DNA of 64,000 nucleotides from Savagea serpentis (GCF_015351395.1 NZ_JADKPV010000001.1:310001-374000); one strand, 5' to 3'; counted from the stretch's first letter, positions 45,727-55,661 are shown. Numbers and translations: made by a program. The notes: generated from the sequence alone by a model not told the origin.

Positions 45727-46908
45727 ATGCGCTTTTTTACAGCAGGAGAATCACATGGTCCGAAATTAACAGCAATTATAGAAGGTTTACCCGCTCAAAT
45801 GACAATAACGAGTGAGATGATCGATAAACAATTAAAACGTCGTCAAGGAGGATACGGTCGTGGACGCCGTATGCAAATTGAAAAAGACTTAGTGGAAATT
45901 TCAGCAGGTGTACGCCATGGCAAAACATTAGGTTCTCCCGTTGCCCTCACGGTGACGAACGATGATTGGAAACATTGGACGAAAGTGATGGGGATTGAAC
46001 CGTTAGCGGAAGATATGAACCCTGAAGACATTAAACGTCAAATTACACGTCCGCGTCCAGGACATGCTGACCTTGTGGGCGGAATTAAATATAGCCACCG
46101 CGATCTTCGCAACGTCCTCGAGCGCTCGAGTGCACGTGAAACGACGATGCGTGTTGCAATCGGTGCCGTGGCGATGCAATTATTAAAAGAACTCGATATT
46201 CAAACAATCGCACATGTAACTGAAATTGGTGGCATTGTAGCAGACCGCACGACGTATGAAAACTTATCAGTAGAGGAACTTCGAGAAAAAGTAGAAGCGA
46301 GCCCTGTATACTGCGCGGACGATGCAGCAGCTGAAAAAATGATGCAGGCAATCGACGAAGCAAAAGAGCGCGGTGATACATTAGGTGGCGTCGTAGAAGT
46401 TGTCATTACAGGCGTTCCAGCAGGACTCGGTAGCTACGTTCATTACGATCGCAAAATGGACGGTAAATTAGCGCAAGCGATGATGAGTATTAACGCATTC
46501 AAAGGAGTGGAATTCGGCATCGGATTCGAAATGGCGAAGCGTTGGGGGAGCGAAGTACACGATGAGATCGCATGGAGCGAAGAGCGTGGATACTACCGTA
46601 AATCAAATCGACTCGGTGGTTTAGAAGGCGGTATGACGACAGGGATGCCGATCGTTGTACGCGGAGTGATGAAGCCGATTCCGACTCTTTACAAACCGTT
46701 AGAAAGTGTCGATATCGATACGAAAGAGCCATTCGTCGCAACGATTGAGCGAAGTGATCCTTGTGCCGTTCCGGCAGCGAGCGTCGTAGCAGAAAATGTT
46801 ATCGCAACAGAAATCGCGAAAGCAATCGTGGAACAGTATCATTCAGATACGATTGGAGAACTAGCAGCGCAAGTAAATGCGATGCGTGCGAAAGCGAAGG
46901 AGTTTTAA
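45727..46908 (+). CDS. aroF: Chorismate synthase
   Basis: 393 residues (AroC in E. coli). FMN-dependent conversion of EPSP to chorismate. Family segments are [12 protein letters not shown] at the start, [28 protein letters not shown] and the C-terminal [18 protein letters not shown] 45727 follows GAAAGGGGAAAA. First gene of a six-gene operon; the Bacillus symbol is used. aroB starts two bases after the stop. Confidence 0.95.
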   Translation: MRFFTAGESHGPKLTAIIEGLPAQMTITSEMIDKQLKRRQGGYGRGRRMQIEKDLVEISAGVRHGKTLGSPVALTVTNDDWKHWTKVMGIEPLAEDMNPEDIKRQITRPRPGHADLVGGIKYSHRDLRNVLERSSARETTMRVAIGAVAMQLLKELDIQTIAHVTEIGGIVADRTTYENLSVEELREKVEASPVYCADDAAAEKMMQAIDEAKERGDTLGGVVEVVITGVPAGLGSYVHYDRKMDGKLAQAMMSINAFKGVEFGIGFEMAKRWGSEVHDEIAWSEERGYYRKSNRLGGLEGGMTTGMPIVVRGVMKPIPTLYKPLESVDIDTKEPFVATIERSDPCAVPAASVVAENVIATEIAKAIVEQYHSDTIGELAAQVNAMRAKAKEF

Positions 46909-46909
46909 T

Positions 46910-48001
46910 ATGGGCGTCTTAACAATTCAATTGCCAAACAAGACATATGATGTCGTCATTGAGCCGAATGGATACGAACGTTTAGCTACGGAATATGCCC
47001 CTTTATTAAAAACGACAGATCGCATCGGAATTATTGTCGATGAAACAGTGCATACACTGTATTCAGAACAGTTGAAACGATTTGAACAGTTGCACAATGA
47101 AGTGCATACATTCATCGTTCCGAAAGGTGAAGCGTGTAAAACATTAGACGTGTACGGACGTGCACAATCTTTTTTGCTGCAAAAAGGGTTTACACGCAAT
47201 TCTTTATTGTTTGCCTTTGGAGGAGGAGCGGTCGGTGATTTAACAGGATTTATCGCAGCGACCTTTATGCGAGGGATTCGTTTTATCCAATTGCCGACAA
47301 CGGTACTGGCCCATGATAGTGCAGTCGGTGGGAAAACCGCGATCAACATGCCAGAAGGAAAAAACATGGTCGGTGCTTTTCATCAACCAGAAGCGGTCAT
47401 TTTCGATTTGAATATATTTGAAACATTACCAGAAAGAGAATGGCGCTCAGGTATGGCAGAGCTAATTAAACATGCGTACATTTCAGATGCAACGTGGACA
47501 GAGCAACTGTTGCAAGATGAACAATTTGTTCAGCCAGCCTTCGATACGTTGGAAGAACAGCTGCTGAAAGGTGTTTCGGTCAAAGCAAAAATCGTTGAAG
47601 AAGATACGTTTGAGCATGGAAGTCGTAAGTTTTTAAATTTTGGTCATACGTTCGGACATGCGATTGAAGCGGCGACGAACTTCGGTACGCTCAGTCACGG
47701 TGAATGCGTCATGATTGGTATGGCGTATGCCTTACTTTTAAGTGAAAAAGCGTCCACTTTACAACAGGGAGAAGCGAAGAAGTTTATTCAATTTGCAAAA
47801 CAACAAGGCTATTTATTTGATTCTATTTTCGAATATTCATTTGAAACATTGTATCAATTTATGCAAAAAGATAAAAAAGCATCGTTCGGTACATTGCACT
47901 TCGTCATTTTAGAGAAGATCGGTCATCCGAATGTTATGACAGTGGATGAGTCGTTATGTCGAGAAGTGTTCGAGGAGATGCGTCAATTAATCGAGGGGTG
48001 A
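46910..48001 (+). CDS. aroB: 3-dehydroquinate synthase
   Basis: 363 residues. NAD-binding FAFGGGAVGDLTGFIAATFMRGI and PTTVLAHDSAVGGKTAIN, zinc ligands in ELIKHAY, NFGHTFGHAIE and SHGECVMIGM. Converts DAHP to 3-dehydroquinate. ATG 46910, with AAGGAG upstream overlapping the end of aroF. Second in the operon. Confidence 0.95.
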   Translation: MGVLTIQLPNKTYDVVIEPNGYERLATEYAPLLKTTDRIGIIVDETVHTLYSEQLKRFEQLHNEVHTFIVPKGEACKTLDVYGRAQSFLLQKGFTRNSLLFAFGGGAVGDLTGFIAATFMRGIRFIQLPTTVLAHDSAVGGKTAINMPEGKNMVGAFHQPEAVIFDLNIFETLPEREWRSGMAELIKHAYISDATWTEQLLQDEQFVQPAFDTLEEQLLKGVSVKAKIVEEDTFEHGSRKFLNFGHTFGHAIEAATNFGTLSHGECVMIGMAYALLLSEKASTLQQGEAKKFIQFAKQQGYLFDSIFEYSFETLYQFMQKDKKASFGTLHFVILEKIGHPNVMTVDESLCREVFEEMRQLIEG

Positions 48002-48006
48002 ATGGA

Positions 48007-48381
48007 ATGGTAACGAGAGCAATCCGTGGAGCGACCACGGTAGAAGAAGATCGCGAAGAGCTCGTCTTACAGGCGACAGAAGCATTAATTATTGAAATGG
48101 TGGAACAAAATGATATAGAGATAGAAGATATCGCATCGGTCATCGTTTCAACGACGCCGGATGTGAATTCTGTTTTCCCTGCACGTGCGATTCGCTCGAT
48201 AGAAGGTTGGGCGTATGTACCTGTTATGTGCACACATGAAATGGATGTGCCCGGCGCGATTCAAAAGTGCATTCGACTCATGATGCACGTCAATACAAAT
48301 AAAACGCAGCGTGAGATGGAACATATTTATCAAAATGAAGCCGTTCGTCTCCGTCCAGATTTAGTGAAGGAGGACAAATAA
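48007..48381 (+). CDS. aroH: Chorismate mutase, AroH class
   Basis: 124 residues, monofunctional Bacillus-type chorismate mutase. Starts MVTRAIRGATTVEED; conserved active-site stretches STTPDVNSVFPARAIR and MCTHEMDVPGAIQKCIRLMMHV, then LRPDL. Makes prephenate for Phe and Tyr. ATG 48007 follows GAGGGGTGA. hisC begins on the next base after the stop; in B. subtilis the trp operon lies between them. Confidence 0.94.
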   Translation: MVTRAIRGATTVEEDREELVLQATEALIIEMVEQNDIEIEDIASVIVSTTPDVNSVFPARAIRSIEGWAYVPVMCTHEMDVPGAIQKCIRLMMHVNTNKTQREMEHIYQNEAVRLRPDLVKEDK

Positions 48382-49464
48382 ATGATTCCTTACAAAAAAG
48401 TGCTCGATACGATGCAACCATATAAGCCGGGTAAACCGATAGAAGAGACGAAAAAAGAATACGGTTTAACGGAAGTGATTAAGCTTGCTTCTAATGAAAA
48501 CCCATACGGTTATTCGCCGAAAGTAGCAGAATGGTTACGTTCAGAAGCTCAGTTATTGCAATTATACCCTGATGCGAATGCAACGACATTAAAAGAAACC
48601 CTTGCGAATAAAAATGGCATAGCGCCAGAACAACTGATCATCGGTAATGGGAGTGATGAATTAATTTCGATTATTTCGCGCTCGATGCTAGATGAAACAA
48701 AACATGTTTTAATGGCGACACCGACATTTCCACAATATGTTCACAATGCGAAAGTAGAAGGGGCAACATTTACGGAAATTCCATTAAAAGATGGTCATCA
48801 CGACTATGAAGAATTTTTGCAAGCAATACAGGACAATACATCAATCATTTGGATTTGTAACCCGAACAATCCGACGGGAAATGTGTTAAATAGCGCAGAA
48901 CTCGAAGCATTTATCGAAGAAGTACCGAGCGATATTTTGATCGTGTTAGACGAAGCGTATTTTGAATACATTATGGCAGAAGACCATGTCGACTCACTCG
49001 AGTGGTTGCCGAAGTATGAGAATATCCTCATTTTACGTACATTTTCAAAAGCATATGGACTCGCAAGTATTCGTGTTGGGTATGGAATCGGACATCCGAG
49101 CATGATTGAACAGTTCAATAAAGTGCGCAATCCGTTTAACAACAATACGATGGCACATACGATCGCAAAAATTGCAGTGGAAGATGAAGAGTTTTTACAA
49201 AAAAGTAGAAAATTAAACGCAGAACAGCGTGAACGCTTCTATACGTTCGCAAAAGAACAAGGATTAAATATTTATCCATCTGAAACGAATTTCGTATTAA
49301 TCGAGACGAAGCGAGATGCGAATGAACTTGCAGATGAATTGATGAAGCGCGGTGTGATTGTACGTAGCGGAAACTTACTCGGAACTCCAGGGTATATGCG
49401 GGTGACGATTGGAACAGAACAACAGAACGATCAATTTTTTGAAGCGTTCAAACAACTTTTATAA
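48382..49464 (+). CDS. hisC: Histidinol-phosphate / aromatic aminotransferase
   Basis: 360 residues, fold-type I PLP enzyme. PLP lysine in TFSKAYGLASIRVGYGIG; SNENPYGYSPKV near the start and NPNNPTGN are family motifs. In Bacillus HisC also transaminates prephenate-derived keto acids to Phe and Tyr, which explains its place in an aro operon. AAGGAGG overlaps the aroH end. Confidence 0.93.
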   Translation: MIPYKKVLDTMQPYKPGKPIEETKKEYGLTEVIKLASNENPYGYSPKVAEWLRSEAQLLQLYPDANATTLKETLANKNGIAPEQLIIGNGSDELISIISRSMLDETKHVLMATPTFPQYVHNAKVEGATFTEIPLKDGHHDYEEFLQAIQDNTSIIWICNPNNPTGNVLNSAELEAFIEEVPSDILIVLDEAYFEYIMAEDHVDSLEWLPKYENILILRTFSKAYGLASIRVGYGIGHPSMIEQFNKVRNPFNNNTMAHTIAKIAVEDEEFLQKSRKLNAEQRERFYTFAKEQGLNIYPSETNFVLIETKRDANELADELMKRGVIVRSGNLLGTPGYMRVTIGTEQQNDQFFEAFKQLL

Positions 49465-49485
49465 ATCGAAAGTGGTAGAGGGATT

Positions 49486-50598
49486 ATGACAATAACAGTA
49501 GCAATGATCGGGTTAGGCTTAATTGGAGGTTCGTTAAGCTTAGCTCTCCAAAGAAACGAAAATATTCACGTCATCGGTTTTGATCGTCGTTATCAAACGA
49601 CGGATGAGGCATATCGCCGTTCTATTATCGATGAAATTGCGCCGAGCGTACGCTATGCGATAGAGCGTGCGGATATTGTCATATTCGCTACACCGGTCAA
49701 TACGACTGTGAAGCTCTTACGAGAAGCGGAGCATTGGACATTTCGTGACGGTGTGATTGTTACGGATACTGGCAGCACGAAAGTTCCCATTATGGAAGCG
49801 GCAACTCCATTAGTTGAACAAGGAGTTACATTTATCGGTGGGCACCCGATGGCGGGATCTCATAAAAGCGGAATCGCAGCGGCAAAAGAATTACTATTTG
49901 AGAACGCATATTACGTCTTGACCCCTTATGATGATAAACAAAAGATGGGTATTGAAACATTGCGTGAGCTTTTACAGCCAACAAAGGCGAAAGTCGTCGT
50001 ACTTGACGCATATAAACATGATCGGATGACCGCGATGGTGAGCCATTTTCCACATGTCATCGCATCGAGTCTTGTCGATCGTTTAGCAGAGGAAAAAGAA
50101 GAAGAACCGTTCGTTGCGAAATTAGCAGCTGGTGGATTTCGAGATTTGACACGCATCGCATCCGCAGATCCGAAAATGTGGCGTGATATTACATTGCAAA
50201 ATCGCTCCGAATTGCTCAGACAAGTGGAGTATTGGATGACATCGATGGAAAATGTCCGGGACATGATTGAACGAGCGGACGGGGAAGAAATTTTAACTTT
50301 CTTTAATCGGTCTAAAAAAGTGCGCGACGGTTTGCCTTCAACCTTTGCTGGGGCTACTCAAGGTGCACTGTATATGACTTTCGATTTGCATATTGATATC
50401 CCAGACCATCCGGGGTCGATTGCGGAAATTACGAAAGTGCTTGCGGATCATGAAATTAGTATTACGAATATTCGTATCGTCGAAACGAGAACGGACGTGT
50501 ACGGAATTTTAGTCGTCAGTTTCCAAAATACAGACGATCGTCGCAAAGCTCGTGAAGTATTGGAAGAAGAGACGGATTATAGCATGCACATTATTTAG
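49486..50598 (+). CDS. tyrA: Prephenate dehydrogenase with ACT domain
   Basis: 370 residues. N-terminal NAD motif GLGLIGGSLSLAL, GGHPMAGSHKSGI active-site segment, and a C-terminal ACT domain (about 298-370) starting LHIDIPDHPGSIAEITKVL, expected to mediate feedback by tyrosine. RBS AGAGGG. Twenty-one bases after hisC and 19 before aroE, so it is in the same operon. Confidence 0.94.
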   Translation: MTITVAMIGLGLIGGSLSLALQRNENIHVIGFDRRYQTTDEAYRRSIIDEIAPSVRYAIERADIVIFATPVNTTVKLLREAEHWTFRDGVIVTDTGSTKVPIMEAATPLVEQGVTFIGGHPMAGSHKSGIAAAKELLFENAYYVLTPYDDKQKMGIETLRELLQPTKAKVVVLDAYKHDRMTAMVSHFPHVIASSLVDRLAEEKEEEPFVAKLAAGGFRDLTRIASADPKMWRDITLQNRSELLRQVEYWMTSMENVRDMIERADGEEILTFFNRSKKVRDGLPSTFAGATQGALYMTFDLHIDIPDHPGSIAEITKVLADHEISITNIRIVETRTDVYGILVVSFQNTDDRRKAREVLEEETDYSMHII

Positions 50599-50617
50599 TC
50601 GAAAGGTGGCGGAATGA

Positions 50618-51922
50618 ATGGAGACGAAAACGATACATTTGCAAGATGTAAAAGTTGATGGAGAAATTGTCATACCCGGGGATAAATCAATTTCTCACCG
50701 CGCGATTATGCTCGGTTCAATCGTAACGGGAAAGACGACAGCGGAAAACTTTTTGACTGGAGAAGACTGTTTAAATACCGCTCAAATTTTCCGAGAGCTC
50801 GGAGTAAAGATAGAGATTGCGGGGACGGATGTCATCATTGAAAGTGAAGGCATTCAAAAATGGCAGTCGCCTAAAGTTCCGCTCGATTGTGGAAATTCAG
50901 GGACGACTGCGCGTTTATTGCTCGGGATTTTAGCGGGCTCACCTATCACTGCGACAATTATAGGTGACCAATATTTATCGAAACGACCAATGGACCGAGT
51001 CGTTTTACCATTGCATAATATGGGAGCCCACATTATGTCTGAGCGAGAAGAGCTCGTTTTACCTCTCACCGTTCAAGGAAGAGCATTACGCCCGATAGAA
51101 TATACGCCACCAGTTGCGAGTGCTCAGGTGAAATCAGCCATTTTATTTGCCGGTTTGCAAGCATCAGGAACGACCGTTGTGCATGAATTGTCGAAAACGC
51201 GCGACCATACAGAACGCATGCTGGAGCAGTTCAACTTTCAAATTGAAGAGCGAGATTTAACTGTTTCGATAAAAGGGGGGCAACGTGGTGAAGCAACACA
51301 TGTTGTTGTACCAGGGGATATTTCATCAGCTGCCTTTTTCATCGTTGCAGCATTAATTGCAAAAGCAGGGACAATGACATTGAAAAAAGTAGGGCTTAAT
51401 GAAACGCGCACAGGCATTTTAGACGTCGTAGAAGCGATGGGAGGAAGGGTAGAAATCATCAATCGTTCTACTTCTGTCGGAGAGCCTTACGGAGATCTCA
51501 TCATCACCGCATCTCAATTAATGGGCACAACGATTGAAGATGAAGCGCTCATGCCGAGATTGATTGATGAATTACCGATTATCGCATTACTTGCGACTCA
51601 AGCATCTGGTAAGACAATTATTCGCAACGCTTCTGAACTCCGTGTGAAAGAAACGGACCGTATTACAGCGGTCGCTTCACAATTGAACGCACTCGGTGCG
51701 AACATTGAAGAGTTAGAAGATGGCATGATTATTCATGGTCCGACGTCGCTTCGAGGTGGCGTCATCGATTCTTATGGAGATCATCGCATCGGAATGATGG
51801 GCGCGATTGCCGCACTCGTTGCCGATGGGCCGATTGAAGTGAAAGATACAGCGTGTATTGCGATTTCTTATCCGCAATTTTTCAAACATCTTGATAAAGT
51901 TACCCAATCTTCGTTACAATGA
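50618..51922 (+). CDS. aroE: EPSP synthase (3-phosphoshikimate 1-carboxyvinyltransferase)
   Basis: 434 residues (AroA in E. coli). PGDKSISHRAIM, CGNSGTTARLL, SKRPMDRV, SAQVKSA and RVKETDR motifs are intact. The motif pattern, with Ala at DKSISHRA and the RPMDR form, fits class II enzymes, which are generally glyphosate-tolerant; this is an inference from family. Last gene of the aromatic operon. AAAGGTGG upstream. Confidence 0.93.
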   Translation: METKTIHLQDVKVDGEIVIPGDKSISHRAIMLGSIVTGKTTAENFLTGEDCLNTAQIFRELGVKIEIAGTDVIIESEGIQKWQSPKVPLDCGNSGTTARLLLGILAGSPITATIIGDQYLSKRPMDRVVLPLHNMGAHIMSEREELVLPLTVQGRALRPIEYTPPVASAQVKSAILFAGLQASGTTVVHELSKTRDHTERMLEQFNFQIEERDLTVSIKGGQRGEATHVVVPGDISSAAFFIVAALIAKAGTMTLKKVGLNETRTGILDVVEAMGGRVEIINRSTSVGEPYGDLIITASQLMGTTIEDEALMPRLIDELPIIALLATQASGKTIIRNASELRVKETDRITAVASQLNALGANIEELEDGMIIHGPTSLRGGVIDSYGDHRIGMMGAIAALVADGPIEVKDTACIAISYPQFFKHLDKVTQSSLQ

Positions 51923-51947
51923 GAGGATGAAAGTGGGTGACGCATAA

Positions 51948-53204
51948 ATGATAGAACAATGGTTGATTGACGGCGAATTTGAAAAAGTTGATCAATGGTT
52001 AGAAGAGAAAGAGCAACAAGGGCGTTTCGATGAATTATACGAGGCGTCTGAGGCGCTCATCCAATATGGATTTTTTGAGCGGGCAGCGTCTATTTTCCAA
52101 GCGATGCGTGCTCATTTTCCGCATGAAGCACAATTATTTGTCGATGAGGCGTCGATGCGCTTTGAATTGGGTGAAGATGAAGTCGCGCTCGAATTGTTAG
52201 AGCATGTCTCAGAAGCCGATGAAGAATATGTACAAGCTTTATTAACTTTGGCAGATTACTATGAATCGAACGGCATGTTGGAATTAGCGCTTCAAAAAAT
52301 GGAAACAGCATATGAATTACTTCCTCATGAACCGATTGTTCAATACGGATATGCAGAACTGTTAAGCCAATTGGGCAAATATCGTGAAGCGATTCGTCTT
52401 TATGAAAAGTTACTTCATTCGAAAGAGAGTGACTTTGATGAGGCGACTTTACTTAGCCGCATAGCGATGACATTGAGTGAAGGAGCGGCGTACGAAGAAG
52501 CGCTTCCTTATTTCGAACGTTTGTTAGCAGTAGAAGAGTTGCCAGCAACCCAATTTGCGTTTGCGCATGCTTTATTTCAAACGGAACAGTACGAACGAGC
52601 GATTTCCCCGTTACAGCGAACAATTGAACTTGATCCTGATTACTACGCGGCGTATACATTGCTCGGACAAACATATGCGCAACTTGAACGAAATAAAGAG
52701 GCATATGAAGTATTCGAGCGCGGGCTAACGCGTGATCGTTTTGAAAAAGGGCTTTATTTAGCAGCAGGAAAAATGGCGATTAAACTCGGAAATCGCGATG
52801 GAGCCATCAAACATTTTGAAGAAGTACTCGCGCTTGACCCTGAACATTTAGAGGCGCGTTTAAATCTCGCTTCACTCTACGAATACGAAGGGCGTCATGA
52901 GTCGATTGTTGAGCTCTTATCCACTTTTGAAAATAACACACCGCTTCTCGATTTTTATTTAGCCAATGCTTATGCAGCGTTAGAGTATTATGAGGAAGCT
53001 GGAAATATATACGCTTCAATCGCAAAAGATTTAGAAACGGATGTCGATTATTTACATCGTTACGCCTCTTTCTTAGTGGAAGAAGGTAGAACACATGAAG
53101 CGATTCCTTTCGCTCAAAAATTGTTAACATTAACCGAAGATCCAACGTGGTCAGACTTTTTAGAAAGGATGGCTTTAGAAGATGATATCGACCGTTACGA
53201 ATGA
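51948..53204 (+). CDS. ypiA: Tetratricopeptide-repeat protein YpiA
   Basis: 418 residues made of tandem TPR-like helical pairs from about residue 15 to the end (for example AYEEALPYFERLLAVEE, AISPLQRTIELDPDYYAAYTLLGQTY, AIKHFEEVLALDPEHLEARLNLASLY). Probably a cytoplasmic protein-interaction scaffold; no function is established. Follows aroE by 25 bases and overlaps ypiB by 23, as in the ypiA-ypiB-ypiF order of B. subtilis. Confidence 0.85.
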   Translation: MIEQWLIDGEFEKVDQWLEEKEQQGRFDELYEASEALIQYGFFERAASIFQAMRAHFPHEAQLFVDEASMRFELGEDEVALELLEHVSEADEEYVQALLTLADYYESNGMLELALQKMETAYELLPHEPIVQYGYAELLSQLGKYREAIRLYEKLLHSKESDFDEATLLSRIAMTLSEGAAYEEALPYFERLLAVEELPATQFAFAHALFQTEQYERAISPLQRTIELDPDYYAAYTLLGQTYAQLERNKEAYEVFERGLTRDRFEKGLYLAAGKMAIKLGNRDGAIKHFEEVLALDPEHLEARLNLASLYEYEGRHESIVELLSTFENNTPLLDFYLANAYAALEYYEEAGNIYASIAKDLETDVDYLHRYASFLVEEGRTHEAIPFAQKLLTLTEDPTWSDFLERMALEDDIDRYE

Positions 53205-53724
53205 TGCGAAACGTCAATTTATCACTCAGTTTTTAAAAAGTTATCCAAATCAACCGAAAGAAGTCATCTGGTTTTTAAATTATTTACTTTCTCCACTTGG
53301 CCATTTGGAGCGTATCCATTTTACATTGGATGAGACAGGATATGCTCATACAGCAATTATTGAAGTCGAATCGACAATCGCTCCTTTTCTCTATCGTAAA
53401 AATAAACTTGTTACAGCAGAAGTGGAAAGAGCTTTTCATAACTTGCGACTATTGGAAGATGCGCCTCTTTATATCGAGTGCCGATTCCCAGAACGCGAAT
53501 GGGATTTAGCGTATGCGGCTGTGTATGAAGAGGAGTATGGATTAAAAAGTAAAGAAGAACAAAATTATAATCGAACGATTTCCGAAGAAATGTTACGCTC
53601 TTTGGAGAAACAACAAAATGAACAGCGCTTATTACGATTGATTGACGAAAGTTTAGATCAAAATAATCCTGAACGTTTTATGATGTTACAAAAACAATAC
53701 ACTCGTTTAAAAGGAGACGATTAA
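53182..53724 (+). CDS. ypiB: UPF0302 family protein YpiB
   Basis: 180 residues. N-terminal domain with FLKSYPNQPKEVIWFLNYLLS and the C-terminal basic/polar helix NPERFMMLQKQYTRL are typical of UPF0302. No known activity. Starts at ATG 53182 within the end of ypiA. ypiF follows one base after the stop. Confidence 0.82.
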   Translation: MISTVTNDAKRQFITQFLKSYPNQPKEVIWFLNYLLSPLGHLERIHFTLDETGYAHTAIIEVESTIAPFLYRKNKLVTAEVERAFHNLRLLEDAPLYIECRFPEREWDLAYAAVYEEEYGLKSKEEQNYNRTISEEMLRSLEKQQNEQRLLRLIDESLDQNNPERFMMLQKQYTRLKGDD

Positions 53725-53725
53725 T

Positions 53726-54175
53726 ATGAATTGGAACGCGCAAGAAGTCGATGTATACATTCAACAAAAAGAGTATATTGACACACTCGTCATTCCACTC
53801 GTGAAAATTGAAACAGAGGCTGAAAAAATGAAGGCGAGCGCTTCAAGCTCAGATTTCTTAATGTATTTAGCGAAGTTTTTAGAAGCGCAATTTAAAGGGC
53901 GCATGATGTTTACCCCTCCTGTCGCATATACGCCAAGTTTTGATGCAGCGCAAATTGTTGAAACGATCGCGTCAGATTTTGAATCGTCATCTTTTAAACA
54001 CACGTTTTTCATGACGACAGACCCATCTTTAGCTACTTTGCAGTTAGGAGCAGGTCAAGTGATTTGGTTGCCGTCAATTCCAATCGAGAGTATGGATCCA
54101 AATTTAAAGCAGAAAATTATGGAAGATCAATTGCAACAAGTACTGCCCATCTTCACTGAAAAGTGGACGAAATAA
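53726..54175 (+). CDS. ypiF: DUF2487 family protein YpiF
   Basis: 149 residues, soluble, no catalytic motif recognised. The start MNWNAQEVDVYIQQKEYIDTLVIPL and the PVAY and WLPSIP stretches resemble YpiF/DUF2487. RBS AAGGAGACGATT overlaps ypiB. It is the gene before qcrA in B. subtilis, as here. Function unknown. Confidence 0.78.
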   Translation: MNWNAQEVDVYIQQKEYIDTLVIPLVKIETEAEKMKASASSSDFLMYLAKFLEAQFKGRMMFTPPVAYTPSFDAAQIVETIASDFESSSFKHTFFMTTDPSLATLQLGAGQVIWLPSIPIESMDPNLKQKIMEDQLQQVLPIFTEKWTK

Positions 54176-54232
54176 AGTGAGTAACGAAATGAAAACAAAA
54201 ATGTTCCATTCTTGTAACAAAAAAGAGAATGA

Positions 54233-54355
54233 ATATGTCCAAAATTTGAAATTTGTTCACAGAAAGAAAAAACGATTTTAAAGTGTGATTGAATTTCATG
54301 AAAGATTGATATATCATAGATATGTCCTAGTATTACAATTAGAGAAAATATGTCC
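54233..54355 (+). promoter_or_regulatory. qcr upstream region: three ATATGTCC copies and a -10 box
   Basis: Within the 213-base gap before qcrA, ATATGTCC occurs at 54233-54240, 54320-54327 and 54348-54355. The last two are 28 bases apart and flank a TACAAT (54334-54339) that is the best -10 candidate. A palindrome TTTCATGAAA lies at 54294-54303. No good -35 is present, which suggests an activator such as ResD; the binding factor is unknown. Confidence 0.35.
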
Positions 54356-54388
54356 GTTGGACTGATTCAAGTAAGAGGAGGGAAATTG

Positions 54389-54892
54389 ATGAGCAGTAAA
54401 GTGTCAAGACGCCAATTTTTAAGCTATACGCTTATGGGTACGGGCGGATTTATGGCTTCTGCAATGTTAATGCCGATGGTTCGTTTCGCAATCGATCCAG
54501 TATTGCAACCTTCAGCAGATGGAGAGTTAATTCCGACATCGCAAAAAGCGGATGCTTTAACAGAAGAGCCTGTTAAAGTCGACTTTGTCATCAAAGATCG
54601 AAAAGACGCTTGGTACGTATCAGACGTTGCTGATTCAGCTTGGGTTTACAAACAAGGTGATGAAATTATCGCTTTGCATCCTACATGTAAACACTTAGGT
54701 TGTACAGTAAACTGGGAAGGGGACGACAAGAATCCAAACCGATTCTTCTGTCCTTGTCACGATGGACTTTATGAGAAAAATGGTCAAAACGTAGCGGGAA
54801 CGCCACCACTTGGTCCACTTGATCAATATGAAGTTGAAGTCGTAGACGGTTTCGTATACTTAGGAAAAGTAGTAGAAAATCAATTAGTATAA
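54389..54892 (+). CDS. qcrA: Menaquinol:cytochrome c reductase Rieske iron-sulfur subunit
   Basis: 167 residues. A twin-arginine signal-anchor (SRRQFLS, membrane helix about 11-33) precedes the Rieske domain. [2Fe-2S] ligands Cys100, His102, Cys121, His124, with disulfide cysteines 105 and 123 (CKHLGC, CPCHDG). It takes electrons from menaquinol and passes them to cytochrome c. ATG 54389 is used after AAGAGGAGG. Confidence 0.95.
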   Translation: MSSKVSRRQFLSYTLMGTGGFMASAMLMPMVRFAIDPVLQPSADGELIPTSQKADALTEEPVKVDFVIKDRKDAWYVSDVADSAWVYKQGDEIIALHPTCKHLGCTVNWEGDDKNPNRFFCPCHDGLYEKNGQNVAGTPPLGPLDQYEVEVVDGFVYLGKVVENQLV

Positions 54893-54916
54893 TTTAAGTT
54901 AGGGGGTACGACCGCA

Positions 54917-55591
54917 GTGCTAAACAAAATTTATGATTGGGTTGATGAACGGTTAGATATCACACCAATTTGGCGTGACATTGCTGACCACGAAGTACCT
55001 GAGCACGTAAACCCTGCACATCATTTTTCTGCATTTATTTATTGTTTCGGAGGATTAACGTTTTTCGTTACGGTAATTCAGATCTTATCAGGTATGTTCT
55101 TAACGATGTACTATACACCAGATATCGAGAACGCTTGGAAATCTGTTTACTACCTTCAAAATGAAGTTGCATTCGGTGAAATTGTGCGCGGTATGCACCA
55201 CTGGGGAGCGTCACTTGTTATCGTGATGATGTTCCTACATACATTACGTGTATTCTTTACAGGTTCATACAAGAAACCACGTGAGCTTAACTGGATCGTC
55301 GGAGTATTAATCTTCGTAACGATGCTCGGTTTAGGTTTCACAGGTTATTTACTCCCATGGGATATGAAAGCTCTCTTCGCTACGAAAGTAGGGATTGAGA
55401 TTGCAGGTTCGGTTCCATTTATCGGAGATCAAATTAAAATTCTCCTCGCTGGAGATGATGTAATTTTAGGTGCTCAAACATTGACACGTTTCTTCGCGAT
55501 TCATGTATTCTTCTTACCAGCTGCTTTGCTTGGATTACTCGCAGCTCACTTTATCATGATCAGAAGACAAGGTATTTCAGGTCCTCTATAG
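54917..55591 (+). CDS. qcrB: Menaquinol:cytochrome c reductase cytochrome b subunit
   Basis: 224 residues, four membrane helices, b6-type split cytochrome b. Near-identical to B. subtilis QcrB, with haem-ligand histidines in AHHFSAF / RGMHHWG and LHTLRV / FFAIHVFFLP, and Cys43 for the covalently bound extra haem. The start is GTG 54917; AGGGGG lies twelve bases upstream, a rather long spacing. Confidence 0.95.
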   Translation: MLNKIYDWVDERLDITPIWRDIADHEVPEHVNPAHHFSAFIYCFGGLTFFVTVIQILSGMFLTMYYTPDIENAWKSVYYLQNEVAFGEIVRGMHHWGASLVIVMMFLHTLRVFFTGSYKKPRELNWIVGVLIFVTMLGLGFTGYLLPWDMKALFATKVGIEIAGSVPFIGDQIKILLAGDDVILGAQTLTRFFAIHVFFLPAALLGLLAAHFIMIRRQGISGPL

Positions 55592-55661
55592 GATTTACTT
55601 GAAGTATAATTTTACAAACGCATCAAAAAAATTCTGACATTATTTATAAGGAGGGGACAAC

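Noticed and set aside
46927-47367. 146-codon ORF antisense to aroB
   Set aside because: Shadow of a well-conserved gene; composition reflects the complementary strand and it has no start signal.
54207-54231. Inverted repeat CATTCT / AGAATG after ypiF as a terminator
   Set aside because: Short stem with no T-run following it.
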